From positions 1-64,000 of the forward strand of contig JAEWTW010000031.1 in the NCBI GenBank assembly GCA_023397655.1: a stretch of DNA of 64,000 nt, given 5' to 3'. The notes below the pieces were generated by a model that was given only the letters and a program-made list of their open reading frames with translations, did no database searches and was not told where the DNA came from. The translations under genes and the position numbers were made by a program. Positions within the stretch are counted from its first letter, which is position 1, and every line of letters begins with the position of its first letter. The DNA comes from Bacillota bacterium. Its GTDB lineage: Bacteria; Bacillota; Clostridia; Christensenellales; SZUA-584. Below are positions 7,010 through 16,237 of this stretch, piece by piece.

Positions 7010-9337
7010 TTACTTTAACGTGATCACTGTTACTCCGTCTTCACCTTCGCCGTACTGCCCGGGCCGGAACGTTTTTACATGCGAATGTCTTCTGAAATAA
7101 TCCCGCAGCCCTGCACGCAGCACACCGGTGCCCTTGCCGTGGATCACCATCACCTCGGTGAGCCCTGCCAGAAAAGCCGCATCCAGATAAGTATCCGTCT
7201 CCAGCACCGCTTCGTCCAGCGTATGTCCGCGTACATCCAGCGACAGTCCGGGAGAAACAGCGGCACGCTTAACGCTGCCCAGCCGCTTCGCCTTTTTCTC
7301 CTCATCCGCAGGTTCCACTTCGGTGAGCGGCATGTTCAGTTTCACTGCTCCCGCCTGCACATATACGCTTCCGTCCTTGGGCGCTTTGATCACAGTGGCC
7401 GTGATGCCGTTGGACAGTAGCTTGACAGTATCGCCCACGCTGAGGTCCTCCGGACGCGTATCGCTCTTCTGCGCGGGCTTTGAACGCAGCCCCGCAGCCG
7501 CCTTGTCTATCCTGTCGTTCAGAGACCGCCTCGCCGCGTTGATATCCTCCTGCCGCCCCTGCGCGGCTTTGAGTTCCGCAATCACGCGCTCCGCTTCCTC
7601 ACGCGCCTCCTTCAGTATCTCCAGCGCCTTCTCGTGAGCGCGGTCCACCGTCTTTTGCGCCTTGTCCTGCGCCTTCTTCATCTCGGTATCTATCTTGTCG
7701 CGGGCGGACTGAGCTGTCCTGCGGTCGTTCTCTGCCTGCTGCGCTTTCTTTTCAGCCAACTCGTGACGCCGCTGCGCCTCGCCGATCAGCTCGTCGAACT
7801 TGACCGCTTCCTCAGACATGTGCTCCCGTGCGCGATTGATAACCGCCTCATCCAGCCCCAGCTTTTTGGATATCTCGAATGCGTTGGACACGCCCGGCAC
7901 GCCCATGATCAGCTCGTAAGTCGGGCTGAGCGTCTTCAGCGAGAAAGCCATGCACGCGTTCTGATAATACTGGCTTGCCATCGCGAACGCCTTGATCTCG
8001 CTGTAATGTGTGGTCGCCAGCACGGTGCTGTGCCGCTGCTCCAACGTCTCCAGTATCGCCATTGCCAGCGCCGCGCCTTCCGCCGGGTCTGTACCCGCAC
8101 CCAGCTCGTCGAGCAGTACCAAAGCCTTCTCGTCCGCCGCTTTCACGATGCGTGTGATGTTTGTCATATGCGAGGAGAACGTGGACAAGCTCTGCTCGAT
8201 GCTCTGTTCGTCGCCGATGTCCGCGTAAACCGCTGAAAATACAGGCAATGCGGTGCCGCCCGATGCGGGCACGAACAGCCCGCTCTGCGCCATCAGCACC
8301 AGCAGTCCCGCCAGCTTCAGCGTCACCGTTTTGCCGCCGGTGTTGGGGCCGGTGATAATGAGACCGGTGAATCCGTCGTCGATCGCCAACGACACCGGCA
8401 CCACCTTTTTGGGGTCGATCAGCGGATGCCGCCCGTTTTTGATAACCAGTTCCCGCCCCTCAGATATATTGGGCGGTGAAGCCTTCATTGCGGATGCCAG
8501 CGACGCCTTGGCGAATATCAGATCCAGCGCGGTCAGCGCAGCAAGGTCATCCCCCAGCTCCTCCCGCATGTCGCGGCACCGGCTCGAGAACTCGCGCAGT
8601 ATGCGCTCCACCTCCGCCGCCTCGTTCAGTTCCAGTTCACGCAGACGGTTGTTGGCTTCCACCACCTCCATGGGCTCCACGAACACCGTCTGTCCACTGG
8701 CCGACTGATCGTGCACCAGCCCGCGGATGTGCCGTTTGTGCTCCTGTTTGACAGGCACGACATAGCGGCCTCCGCGCATCGTCACGATGGCGTCCTGCAG
8801 ATAATCCTTATGGTGAGGCGAGCGTATGATGGCGTTCAGCTTTTCGCGAACACCTTCGTTCTCTCGCAATATGCTGCGGCGAATGCGTGCCAACTCGGGT
8901 GATGCATTATCCGCCAGCATATTTTCGCCCATTATCGCACTGTCCATATCGGCCATCAACCGTTCATCAAACTGCAGCCGCTGGGCATAGCCCCAGAGCA
9001 GTGCGGCTCCCATTTCCTTCAACCCGGCTCGGGCGCGCTTTGCCGCTTTCATGACGCCGAGTATGCGCAGGAGCTCACCGCAGCCGAGGTCCGCGCCGGT
9101 TTTCAGACGGGCCACCTCGCCCGATATGTCCGAAAAGCCGCTCATCGGCGACGACGCGGCGCGCATCATCACATTCTCAGCTTCCAGCGTCTCTGATTGT
9201 AACCGCTTCACGGCAGCTGTATTCGTTTTGGGCGAAAGGGCAAGCGCCGCACTTTGTCCGGGTACAGAGAGCGCCCGCTCCGCCAATCTTTCACGTATCT
9301 TATCAAATTCCAGTTTCCTGAGTACTTTTTGGTCCAT
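7010..9337 (-). CDS. mutS2: MutS2 ATPase/endonuclease
   Basis: 775 residues from the ATG at 9337, which follows AAGGA at 7-base spacing; the in-frame extension to 9421 lacks a ribosome site. The N-terminus (MDQKVLRKLEF) begins the MutS2 core. Walker A GPNTGGKT lies near 330, Walker B is VLLDELGAGTDP, and the signature region is SLSTFSSHM. A long charged coiled coil spans about 500-620. The C-terminal Smr nuclease domain has LDVRGHTLDEA and VIHGKGTGVLR. MutS2 acts on branched DNA and, in Bacillus, on collided ribosomes, where Smr and the ATPase rescue stalled translation. Lengths and motifs are all typical. Confidence 0.96.
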   Translation of the reverse strand: MDQKVLRKLEFDKIRERLAERALSVPGQSAALALSPKTNTAAVKRLQSETLEAENVMMRAASSPMSGFSDISGEVARLKTGADLGCGELLRILGVMKAAKRARAGLKEMGAALLWGYAQRLQFDERLMADMDSAIMGENMLADNASPELARIRRSILRENEGVREKLNAIIRSPHHKDYLQDAIVTMRGGRYVVPVKQEHKRHIRGLVHDQSASGQTVFVEPMEVVEANNRLRELELNEAAEVERILREFSSRCRDMREELGDDLAALTALDLIFAKASLASAMKASPPNISEGRELVIKNGRHPLIDPKKVVPVSLAIDDGFTGLIITGPNTGGKTVTLKLAGLLVLMAQSGLFVPASGGTALPVFSAVYADIGDEQSIEQSLSTFSSHMTNITRIVKAADEKALVLLDELGAGTDPAEGAALAMAILETLEQRHSTVLATTHYSEIKAFAMASQYYQNACMAFSLKTLSPTYELIMGVPGVSNAFEISKKLGLDEAVINRAREHMSEEAVKFDELIGEAQRRHELAEKKAQQAENDRRTAQSARDKIDTEMKKAQDKAQKTVDRAHEKALEILKEAREEAERVIAELKAAQGRQEDINAARRSLNDRIDKAAAGLRSKPAQKSDTRPEDLSVGDTVKLLSNGITATVIKAPKDGSVYVQAGAVKLNMPLTEVEPADEEKKAKRLGSVKRAAVSPGLSLDVRGHTLDEAVLETDTYLDAAFLAGLTEVMVIHGKGTGVLRAGLRDYFRRHSHVKTFRPGQYGEGEDGVTVITLK

Positions 9338-9519
9338 TCCGTCTTCCTTTGCTGTATTCTTCCTTATGATACCACTTTGAAGCGCGCAATAAAAGTACAG
9401 TTGTTGCGTCGCTGGCAACAAAGTTTGATAATCACTGGTATCACTTAACCGATTCCTATATAATGACGATAAATATGATAAGGATAAGCCGTCATGGCAT
9501 CATCACTAAGGGGTCAGAA

Positions 9520-10722
9520 ATGAGCGAACCGAACAAGGACTTCCTGGATTACTATATGATACTGCAGGTACACCATAGCGCGGAACCGGAGATCATCAAA
9601 AGCGCCTACAAACGGCTGGCACAGTTGTATCATCCGGACGTCAGCAAGGACCCTCAGTCACCAAAAAAGATGCAGCTTATTAATCAGGCATACGCCGTCG
9701 TGTCTGACCCGGCTCAGCGGCGCACATACCACCGCGCCTGGCTGATGCGTCAGAAGCCCGGTGCTTCACAAAGCCCTGCCGCCGAGAAGCCGGAAAACGA
9801 ATCCCGCCAGGTGCTGGACGACTATTTCCGTTGCCTGCTGCAGGAGGATTGGGCGATGGCTTACCACAAGCTGTCCGTCAAGGACCGCAGCATGGTGCCA
9901 TTGACAGATTTCTGTGAATGGAAGGAAGCCGTCAAAACGCTTTATCAGATGGGCGCATATGTGATCAAGTTCTTTCGTACCTATCACCACAGCGTGGTGG
10001 GCGGTGATGAATACGACCGCGTGGATGTGTTCTCCGTGATATTGACGGACCGAGATAACCGCACGGGCCGCGTCAGCGAAGAGACATATACCAAATATGT
10101 CGTCAGGGAGCAGGGTGTCTGGCGTGTGCGCCTCGGATACGCGCAGCTGAGACCCATCATATATAAGCTCAAATATCTGGCAACGCAAGCCCCTGAGATG
10201 AACCCCGACCGGCTCTATACCGATACGCTGCTCAAATATGATAAGCTGACCGGCTTTTACAGCCGCAGCGGTCTGCTGGCCTGCATGGAGCAGGAGATCG
10301 CCCGGGCGCGGCGCTTCAGGAACGTGTTCACACTGGCTGTGCTTGATGTTCAGCCTGTCGGTGAGCTTGCCGGGGTGTCTGCCGCGGATTATCTGCACAT
10401 GTGCATATCCGACGCCGCTGTCAAACTGAAGAATACTATGCGTTCCATTGACACGGCGGCGCGTTTCTCCGAGCATAGACTGGCTGTGATGATGATTCAG
10501 ACGGGCAGCCACGCCGCCAACCGGGCTCTGGTACGGTTTCTGCTGGAACTGAAGCCAGGCGAAGGCCTGCAATACCGTGTCAGCGGCAGCCTCACCGCAT
10601 TTCAGGGTGAGTCCGCCGAGGATACACTGCTGCGTGCCGAGCACGACGCGCATATGCAGGTGGTCATCGGACGGGACAACGTCCGTAAATACCACTTCAC
10701 ATTGGACGACCAGCAGGTGTAG
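9520..10722 (+). CDS. J-domain protein with middle NTF2-like region and degenerate GGDEF domain
   Basis: 400 residues from the ATG at 9520, preceded by AAGGGG (9508-9513). Residues about 8-72 form a J-domain with the HPD tripeptide at 38-40, which stimulates DnaK ATPase. Residues about 90-200 (DDYFRCLLQEDWAMAYHKLS...) look like a SnoaL/NTF2-like fold, by pattern only. From about 235 a GGDEF-type domain begins with YDKLTGFYSRSG. Where active diguanylate cyclases have RYGGDEF this protein reads RFSEHRL (about 313-319), so it should not make cyclic-di-GMP. I know of no named family with this order. It is monocistronic and ends at a strong terminator. Confidence 0.75.
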   Translation: MSEPNKDFLDYYMILQVHHSAEPEIIKSAYKRLAQLYHPDVSKDPQSPKKMQLINQAYAVVSDPAQRRTYHRAWLMRQKPGASQSPAAEKPENESRQVLDDYFRCLLQEDWAMAYHKLSVKDRSMVPLTDFCEWKEAVKTLYQMGAYVIKFFRTYHHSVVGGDEYDRVDVFSVILTDRDNRTGRVSEETYTKYVVREQGVWRVRLGYAQLRPIIYKLKYLATQAPEMNPDRLYTDTLLKYDKLTGFYSRSGLLACMEQEIARARRFRNVFTLAVLDVQPVGELAGVSAADYLHMCISDAAVKLKNTMRSIDTAARFSEHRLAVMMIQTGSHAANRALVRFLLELKPGEGLQYRVSGSLTAFQGESAEDTLLRAEHDAHMQVVIGRDNVRKYHFTLDDQQV

Positions 10723-10740
10723 ACAACCTGCGGCAAACAA

Positions 10741-10773
10741 AAAGCACCATGTCCGCGAAGATCATGGTGCTTT
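10741..10773. terminator. Terminator between convergent genes
   Basis: A 10-bp stem AAAGCACCAT/ATGGTGCTTT with a 13-base loop separates the J-domain gene from the minus-strand membrane protein gene and can serve both. Confidence 0.85.
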
Positions 10774-10790
10774 ATATTTACTCTAATCCG

Positions 10791-11186
10791 TTATATCCCG
10801 AACAACGACCAAATAGCTGACGGGAATATCAGGTGCACCAACACAAACAGCGCAAAAACAAGAGCTACTGTTCGGTGTGCGATGTAGAGCGGCTTCTTTT
10901 TCAGACGGTAGAACGAGCCGCCCAGCACAGCGGTAATGATCAGCATGATGCCCGCGATCGTGCCGGTGTGCAGACGAAGCGCGCCCAGCGCCAGTATGCC
11001 GTGAACGACAGCCAGTACGACTATCGCAATGCCTAAAGGCTTGTGCACGGTCCGCAGCGTTTTGGTCAGTTTGGCCAGAGCTTTGTTTTTATTGTGAAAA
11101 GCGTGTTTGTTGATCAACCGTAGCCACAAAGGCGCTGTCATAATGATGACAAATGCCACGTTGAACCAACCGATAACAGCGTACAT
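10791..11186 (-). CDS. Small four-helix membrane protein with conserved-looking histidines
   Basis: 131 residues, four hydrophobic segments (about 3-22, 52-72, 76-94, 106-126). Histidines near helix ends (VHKPLG, AVVHGIL, RLHTG, IAHRT, LVHLIF) are arranged as in small b-type cytochromes, so haem binding in the membrane is plausible but not proven. It lies 13 bases downstream of a cytochrome-b5-like lipoprotein gene on the same strand. The pair could form a short electron-transfer module across the membrane. The family was not recognised by name. Confidence 0.65.
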   Translation of the reverse strand: MYAVIGWFNVAFVIIMTAPLWLRLINKHAFHNKNKALAKLTKTLRTVHKPLGIAIVVLAVVHGILALGALRLHTGTIAGIMLIITAVLGGSFYRLKKKPLYIAHRTVALVFALFVLVHLIFPSAIWSLFGI

Positions 11187-11199
11187 ATTCGTCCTCCTT

Positions 11200-11562
11200 T
11201 TATGGCTTGAGCGCTCCCACCACTGGCAGGCCTTTCAGCTTGGAAACGCCGTGCGGAGAGATCGTCTTGATCTCCTCCGTCAGGTCGTTGCCTGCGGAAA
11301 AACCGTTGTGTTCGCCGTCCTTCCACTGCGGCACGTCCGACACATCGTAGATCACGCCGTCCACCGCAATATAAGCCGGGTTGCCGTCCTTACCGTTATA
11401 TTGAGCCAGCTCTTCAACAGTCAGCTCCAGTTTGGAAACCGTTTCGTCGGTGGTTGACGAGGGTTTCGTTGTGCTTCCCTCTCCACAAGCAGCCAGAATA
11501 ATCAACATCGCTACAAGCACGATAACTTGCGCTATACTCAGTATCTTTTTAATATCCTTCAT
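11200..11562 (-). CDS. Cytochrome b5-like lipoprotein
   Basis: 120 residues. Residues 1-25 are a signal peptide with a lipobox ending in AACG, so the mature protein is tethered outside the cell. A short Thr/Ser-rich linker is followed by a cytochrome-b5-like haem/steroid-binding domain: LTVEELAQYNGKDGNPAYIAVDG, VYDVS-type strand, then GEHNGFSAG and SPHG. The last two supply candidate haem-ligand histidines. LKGLPVVG closes the domain. Redox role inferred from the family and from the adjacent His-rich membrane protein. Its redox partner is unknown. Confidence 0.8.
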   Translation of the reverse strand: MKDIKKILSIAQVIVLVAMLIILAACGEGSTTKPSSTTDETVSKLELTVEELAQYNGKDGNPAYIAVDGVIYDVSDVPQWKDGEHNGFSAGNDLTEEIKTISPHGVSKLKGLPVVGALKP

Positions 11563-11741
11563 TGTACTCGCCTCCTTTTATTAGAAGTCATTGGCATTTA
11601 TACTTTCATTTTAATTTGTATCATCCCGGCTGTCAAAACAATTATTATAAACAAAAAGCCGGGCTTACAACGACGGTACGCCTGGCTCATCATTCAAAAC
11701 GCGTTATCTGTGTATATGTCTATATTCTCTGACTGGCTTGT

Positions 11742-12563
11742 CTATCCGGCAACGGCTTCTGTCACCTGTTTTGCCACGCTGCTCATTGTTTCAGCCACAT
11801 CTCCGTCCATATCGCCCAGCCCCGCATCAGACAGCGCGCCAAGGCCCGGTTTCATCGGGAGCGACCCCAGCAGTTTGATACCCATGGGTTCATAGAAATC
11901 TTCCTGCACTTCACCATACAGGTTTATGACCTCTCCGCAGTGCGGGCACTTGAGATGGCTCATGTTCTGCACCGCGCCGATGAGATTAATATTCAGCTGC
12001 TTCACCATATTGACCGCCTTGGCGACGATCATCGAAACCATGTCCTGCGGCACCGTGACAATCACCATGCCGGACAACGGTATGGACTGCATCACCGTGA
12101 GTGCGACATCGCCGGTGCCCGGCGGCATATCAATAATCAGGTAATCGAGCTCACCCCAGAACACTTCCTCCCAGAACTGCTTGACTGTGCCGGAAATGAT
12201 GGGTCCCCGCCAAATCACCGGCTGGCGTTCGTCAGACAGCAATAGATTCAATGACATGACGCTGATACCATCCGCTTCTGCGGGGATGATGCCCATCTCG
12301 TTCTGCATCAGTTTCGCGTCCCGTATGCCCAGCAGCCGCGGAATGCTGGGGCCCGTGATGTCCGCGTCCAGTATGCCGACGCTGTGCCCCAGGGCTTTGA
12401 GCGCCTTTGCCAGCAGAACGGAAACGGTGGATTTGCCCACGCCGCCTTTGCCGCTCATCACGCCGATGACGTGCTTCACGTTGCTGTACGGGTTGTTTTT
12501 TATAGCGCAGCTTTCTTTGCTATTGCATGTGCCTTTGGATGGGCAGTTTTCGCAATCAGCCAT
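11742..12563 (-). CDS. Mrp/NBP35-family iron-sulfur carrier ATPase
   Basis: 273 residues. The N-terminal cysteine cluster (CENCPSKGTCNSKESC) is followed by a deviant Walker A GKGGVGKST, then DADITGPSIPRLLG, the DMPPGTGD motif, and CPHCGE near the C-terminus for a bridging Fe-S cluster. These are all Mrp/ApbC hallmarks. The protein assembles and transfers Fe-S clusters to apo-enzymes. The start at 12563 is chosen for AAGGAG at 7-base spacing; an in-frame upstream start would add 7 residues and has no such site. The 179 bases downstream hold no gene. Confidence 0.93.
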   Translation of the reverse strand: MADCENCPSKGTCNSKESCAIKNNPYSNVKHVIGVMSGKGGVGKSTVSVLLAKALKALGHSVGILDADITGPSIPRLLGIRDAKLMQNEMGIIPAEADGISVMSLNLLLSDERQPVIWRGPIISGTVKQFWEEVFWGELDYLIIDMPPGTGDVALTVMQSIPLSGMVIVTVPQDMVSMIVAKAVNMVKQLNINLIGAVQNMSHLKCPHCGEVINLYGEVQEDFYEPMGIKLLGSLPMKPGLGALSDAGLGDMDGDVAETMSSVAKQVTEAVAG

Positions 12564-12767
12564 TTTGCTTCTCCTTACTGTCAATTATAGGATTTCTTTT
12601 TGGACATATGCCTATTGGATTCTATGCTTCTGCAGGTGATTTGTCAATAAATCAGACCAAATTAATCCCTTTCGGGATTTCTTCTGATGTGATAAAATAT
12701 TTATTGTCAGTCCTCACCGGATATACATGCGGACAGTCAAAAAGATTTAGCAAGGAGTTGCGGGGCT

Positions 12768-13142
12768 ATGCCGAGGCCAAGGAAACAAAAGCTGATATGT
12801 GGTATGCCATCGTGCAATGCGTTCGGTCCCTGTGATTGCCCCTGTAGAGAAGAGCCTGTATCCATGAGCCTTGAGGAGTATGAATCCATCCGTCTGATCG
12901 ATTACGAAAATATGGATCAGGCGCAGTGCGCCGACGTGATGGGTGTCGCGCGTTCCACCGTACAGCGTTTATATACTGATGCGCGCCGCAAGCTGGCCGA
13001 CTGTATCGTGACAGGACGTATGCTCCATATCGGCGGTGGCGATTATGCGTTGTGCGATCGTCGTTCCAACCCTGAAAACTGCGAGGGGTGCAGAAGGCGC
13101 GGACGGTACGACACTCATTTAAGTTGCAAAGCTGATACTTGA
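12768..13142 (+). CDS. DUF134 (UPF0251) DNA-binding protein
   Basis: 124 residues beginning MPRPRK. It has a cysteine-rich segment (CGMPSCNAFGPCDCPC), then a sigma-70 region-4-like helix-turn-helix (MSLEEYESIRLIDYENMDQAQCADVMGVARSTVQRLYTDARRKLAD, in parts) and a C-terminal ENCEGCRRRG. This matches DUF134, often found beside Mrp/NifB-like or Fe-S genes. Here the Mrp gene is divergent 205 bases away, so a regulatory link to Fe-S metabolism is plausible. Ribosome site AAGGAG about 10 bases upstream. Confidence 0.88.
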   Translation: MPRPRKQKLICGMPSCNAFGPCDCPCREEPVSMSLEEYESIRLIDYENMDQAQCADVMGVARSTVQRLYTDARRKLADCIVTGRMLHIGGGDYALCDRRSNPENCEGCRRRGRYDTHLSCKADT

Positions 13143-13221
13143 TGCAGTTTAATAGCGTTCTATATTTTATATGTCGCAAAAATTCTAATTAGCAAGTTGC
13201 TTGTTTTTAGCTCACGGAAAA

Positions 13222-13252
13222 TTCACACTTAAATAAAACTTGATGATATAAT
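13222..13252 (+). promoter_or_regulatory. Weak candidate promoter for the DUF368 gene
   Basis: TATAAT at 13247-13252 is perfect, but the only upstream box, TTCACA at 13222-13227, sits at a loose 19-base spacing. The rest of 13143-13342 shows no further signal. Confidence 0.3.
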
Positions 13253-13342
13253 ATTAAATTCAATATAGAATGAAAGACGAAGGAGATTTGAAGCGGGAAC
13301 CAAACCACCATACAATAACGTCCTGCAACGAACACAAATAAT

Positions 13343-14359
13343 ATGAAGATAGCACCCGGTTTATGCTCCAAACTTTTTATCGCAGTAAAGGGCTTTGTTA
13401 TTGGAATCGCCAACATCATCCCCGGCGTTTCCGGCGGCACCATCGCTCTCGTTTTAAACGTCTATGAACGCATGATCAACTCCATCAACAACTTTTCACT
13501 CCACACGCTAGCCGCGCTGGGAAAGGTGCTGACGTTCAGCCGCAAAAACAGAGACGCTTTCAAGAAAGAAATGCGGAAGGTAGATATGCTCTTCTTGCTC
13601 CTGTTACTGCTGGGCATCGCGGCCGCTTTTATCGCTTTTTCCAAGCTGATGACAGCGCTTCTTGAAAACAGTCACGACATCGCATATGGTTTCTTTTTTG
13701 GTTTGATACTGGCCTCCATCATCGTCCCCATGCGTGAAATAAAGAAATATAACTTCATTGTAGTACTGTTTCTGGCCGTTGGTATCGCAGCCGTCGTGGT
13801 GATGAGCGTATCGGTATCAGACGACCAGAGGATTGCCAATGCACTCGCAGAGCAGCAGATATCCGCCTCGTCTGGGGGAACCGGCGGGTTGACGTGGACG
13901 CACGGTTTCATGGTGTTCCTCACCGGCATACTGTCCACTTCTGCAATGATATTGCCCGGCATCAGCGGTTCGTTTGTCTCACTGCTGCTCGGTGAGTATT
14001 TTTACCTGCTGCAGGCCGTGGCAGAATTCAATTTGCTCGTGCTCGGCCTATATGTGGCAGGTGCTATAATCGGTCTGAAGCTGCTGGCCAAGGTCATGAA
14101 TTACCTCTTCAGACGTTTTCACGACATGCTGATGGCTTTCCTGACCGGACTTGTGATCGGCTCACTTTATGTGACATGGCCGTTTCACAATACATACATC
14201 GTCGGGGATGAAACATTATTTCTCAGCAATACGCTGCCCAGTGCATTCGGGACCAACGAATGGTTGACCACAGCTGCCGCTCTTGTCGGCATACTCATTG
14301 TGCTTGGCATACTGATGTTGAACAAGGCTGCCCAAAAAAGAAAGCCCGCGGAGTTGTAG
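13343..14359 (+). CDS. DUF368 polytopic membrane protein
   Basis: 338 residues with about eight to nine hydrophobic segments. The N-terminal signature GIANIIPGVSGGTIALVLNVYER is split here as VIGIANIIPGVSGGT and ALVLNVYE; the internal repeat copy reads MILPGISGSFVSLLLGEY near 195-212. This paired PG(V/I)SG motif defines DUF368, members of which have been linked to lipid-carrier (undecaprenyl/C55-P) flipping. That role is family knowledge and not shown here. No good ribosome site precedes the ATG (AAGGAG is about 58 bases upstream and out of reach), so the start is uncertain. Its stop lies 7 bases from the convergent DUF255 gene. Confidence 0.88.
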   Translation: MKIAPGLCSKLFIAVKGFVIGIANIIPGVSGGTIALVLNVYERMINSINNFSLHTLAALGKVLTFSRKNRDAFKKEMRKVDMLFLLLLLLGIAAAFIAFSKLMTALLENSHDIAYGFFFGLILASIIVPMREIKKYNFIVVLFLAVGIAAVVVMSVSVSDDQRIANALAEQQISASSGGTGGLTWTHGFMVFLTGILSTSAMILPGISGSFVSLLLGEYFYLLQAVAEFNLLVLGLYVAGAIIGLKLLAKVMNYLFRRFHDMLMAFLTGLVIGSLYVTWPFHNTYIVGDETLFLSNTLPSAFGTNEWLTTAAALVGILIVLGILMLNKAAQKRKPAEL

Positions 14360-14366
14360 CCGCCGT

Positions 14367-16199
14367 TTACAGCCCGAGGCTTTCGATCAGTTCTTCAACG
14401 GCAAACACGGGCGGTTTGCAAGTAAGGTTTTCACAGACATATCCGGCAAAGGGCTTATCCGTCTTGTAATCAGCCAACACCGGCAGCACGGCATCCATCT
14501 CACGGCTGCCGTCATACCAGAGCACCGTGGTGAACGGATCAAACAGAAGGTTGATGTATTGATACACTTCCGCCGCATCTGCGCTGTCCGCTGGCGCCGC
14601 GATGATGACCTGTCGGTGCGGCGTGCTTTCTCCTATCAATGCCGTCAGCAGATGAATATGGGACGGTGGTGAGTTTTCCGCTGATGGCAGCAGCGCGTTC
14701 AGCGCTTGCTCCAACACTTCGTGCCAGCTATCCTCTGCCGTCAGCCGATAGAGCCGTTGCAGCGCCCACACAGCGCAGGAGTTGCCGGAAGGCATCGCCC
14801 CGTCATAAGTATCGCGCGGGGACATCAGCAGCGTTTCTGCCCCCTTGGGCGTCATGGAGAATCCTCCTTCGTCCGCAAACAACCGCAGCATGCCTTCCGC
14901 CAGCGTTTTGGCCTTCTCCAGCCAGCTCAGGCTTCGTGTAGCGATAAACAGAGCCAGCAGTCCGTTAATCATGTTGGCCCAGTCGGCTAAGAAAGCAGGG
15001 CCGCCGGGGTCGTTCAAATACGTACCGCAGACAAGGCCGTTCTCGTCCGCCATGCGCCCCAGCACAAAACGTGCAGCCGCTTCCGCGCTTCGGATCAGAG
15101 CCATATCACCCAGCACAATACCTGTCCGTGCCATCCCCTCGATCATCAGCCCATTCCACGACGCGGAAACCTTCTTATCTTTGAACGGCGGCACACGCTT
15201 TTTGCGTAAACCGAACAATTTGCTCATCAGCGCTGCATCCTGTTCATCCGGTTCGTCTTTCGCACCGATACGGTTGAGTATCGTTTTCCCCTCGAAATTT
15301 CCCGCGGGAGTCAAGCCCCAGCGTTCACGCAGGCGCTCAAGCTCTTTTTCCGACAGCGCATTCATCAGTTCCGTTTCGTCCCAGACGTAGAACCTGCCCT
15401 CCTCGCCTTCCGAGTCGGCATCCTCTGCGGAATAGTATCCGCCCTCCGGAGACTGCATATCCCGCATGATGTATTCTGCCGTATGTGCCGCGATGCGCTT
15501 GTACGCCGCGTCTCCGGTCACCGCGTACATATCGGAAAAAGAACGCAGCAGCAGCGCGTTGTCGTACAGCATCTTTTCGAAGTGCGGTACCAGCCATCGA
15601 CCGTCCGTTGAATAGCGTGAGAACCCGCCGCCCACATGGTCGTATATACCCCCGCGAGCCATACATTTAAGGGTATACGCCGCCATGTCCAGCGCATCCT
15701 GGCTCCCATACGCCTTCCACTCTTGCATCAGGAACGCCATGCAGTGCGGCATAGGGAACTTGGGAGCAGTGGAGAAACCGCCATACTTTGGCTCGTACAT
15801 GGAGCGCAGCGCGCGCGACGCACCTTTCAACGCCTTTTCAACATTGCCGCCTCCTTCAACTTGACTGGCTTCCGATATTACACTCACGACCTTCTCACTG
15901 TGTTCCAGCAGTGCAGCACGGTCCTTCTGCCACAGCCGCATCACTCTTGCCAGCAGGCTGTCCAGTCCTGTCCGCTCGTACATATTGTGCGGCGGCAGAT
16001 ATGTTCCCGCGAAAAACGGCTTCTTGTCCGGCGTCATGATGATGGTGAGCGGCCAGCCGCCGCTGCCCGTCATAGCCTGACACACGTTCATATATACCTC
16101 GTCGATGTCGGGGCGCTCTTCCCTGTCCACCTTTATGGATACGAAGCCGGTATTCAGCAGCGCTGCGATGTCCTCGCTTTCAAAACTCTCCCTTTCCAT
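14367..16199 (-). CDS. DUF255/YyaL thioredoxin-domain protein, 3' portion of an interrupted gene
   Basis: 610 residues from an internal ATG (MERESFES). Intact family members are about 670-690 residues and begin PNRLxxExSPYLxQHxYNPVDWxPWG followed by the redox motif TCHWCHV directly before MERESF. Here that front part is cut off: in the minus-strand frame ACATGTCATTGGTGTCAC still reads TCHWCHV upstream of the ATG, but a stop and frameshift precede it. The rest, a thioredoxin fold followed by a six-hairpin-like helical domain (GGIYDHVGGGFSRYS, HFEKMLYDNALL), is intact. Joining the fragment at 23112-23295 directly to position 16198 restores an unbroken reading frame. Without its CxxC the product is unlikely to work. 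Confidence 0.88.
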   Translation of the reverse strand: MERESFESEDIAALLNTGFVSIKVDREERPDIDEVYMNVCQAMTGSGGWPLTIIMTPDKKPFFAGTYLPPHNMYERTGLDSLLARVMRLWQKDRAALLEHSEKVVSVISEASQVEGGGNVEKALKGASRALRSMYEPKYGGFSTAPKFPMPHCMAFLMQEWKAYGSQDALDMAAYTLKCMARGGIYDHVGGGFSRYSTDGRWLVPHFEKMLYDNALLLRSFSDMYAVTGDAAYKRIAAHTAEYIMRDMQSPEGGYYSAEDADSEGEEGRFYVWDETELMNALSEKELERLRERWGLTPAGNFEGKTILNRIGAKDEPDEQDAALMSKLFGLRKKRVPPFKDKKVSASWNGLMIEGMARTGIVLGDMALIRSAEAAARFVLGRMADENGLVCGTYLNDPGGPAFLADWANMINGLLALFIATRSLSWLEKAKTLAEGMLRLFADEGGFSMTPKGAETLLMSPRDTYDGAMPSGNSCAVWALQRLYRLTAEDSWHEVLEQALNALLPSAENSPPSHIHLLTALIGESTPHRQVIIAAPADSADAAEVYQYINLLFDPFTTVLWYDGSREMDAVLPVLADYKTDKPFAGYVCENLTCKPPVFAVEELIESLGL

Positions 16200-16220
16200 A
16201 ACGTGACACCAATGACATGT
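16199..16220. other. Left attachment site (attL-like) of the integrative element
   Basis: The 22 bases starting TAACGTGACACC match 18 of 22 bases at 23112-23133 (starting TAACATGGCACC) in the same orientation. Outside the TAAC end the two loci diverge abruptly, which places the crossover at or next to TAAC/GTTA, in the codons for His-Val-Met of the target gene. Confidence 0.7.
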
Positions 16221-16237
16221 TCTTAAATGGATCCACG

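Noticed and set aside
9766..10740. A 324-residue minus-strand frame opposite the J-domain gene
   Set aside because: Its His/Gln/Leu-rich translation has no domain, and the plus-strand frame carries the HPD and GGDEF-like motifs.
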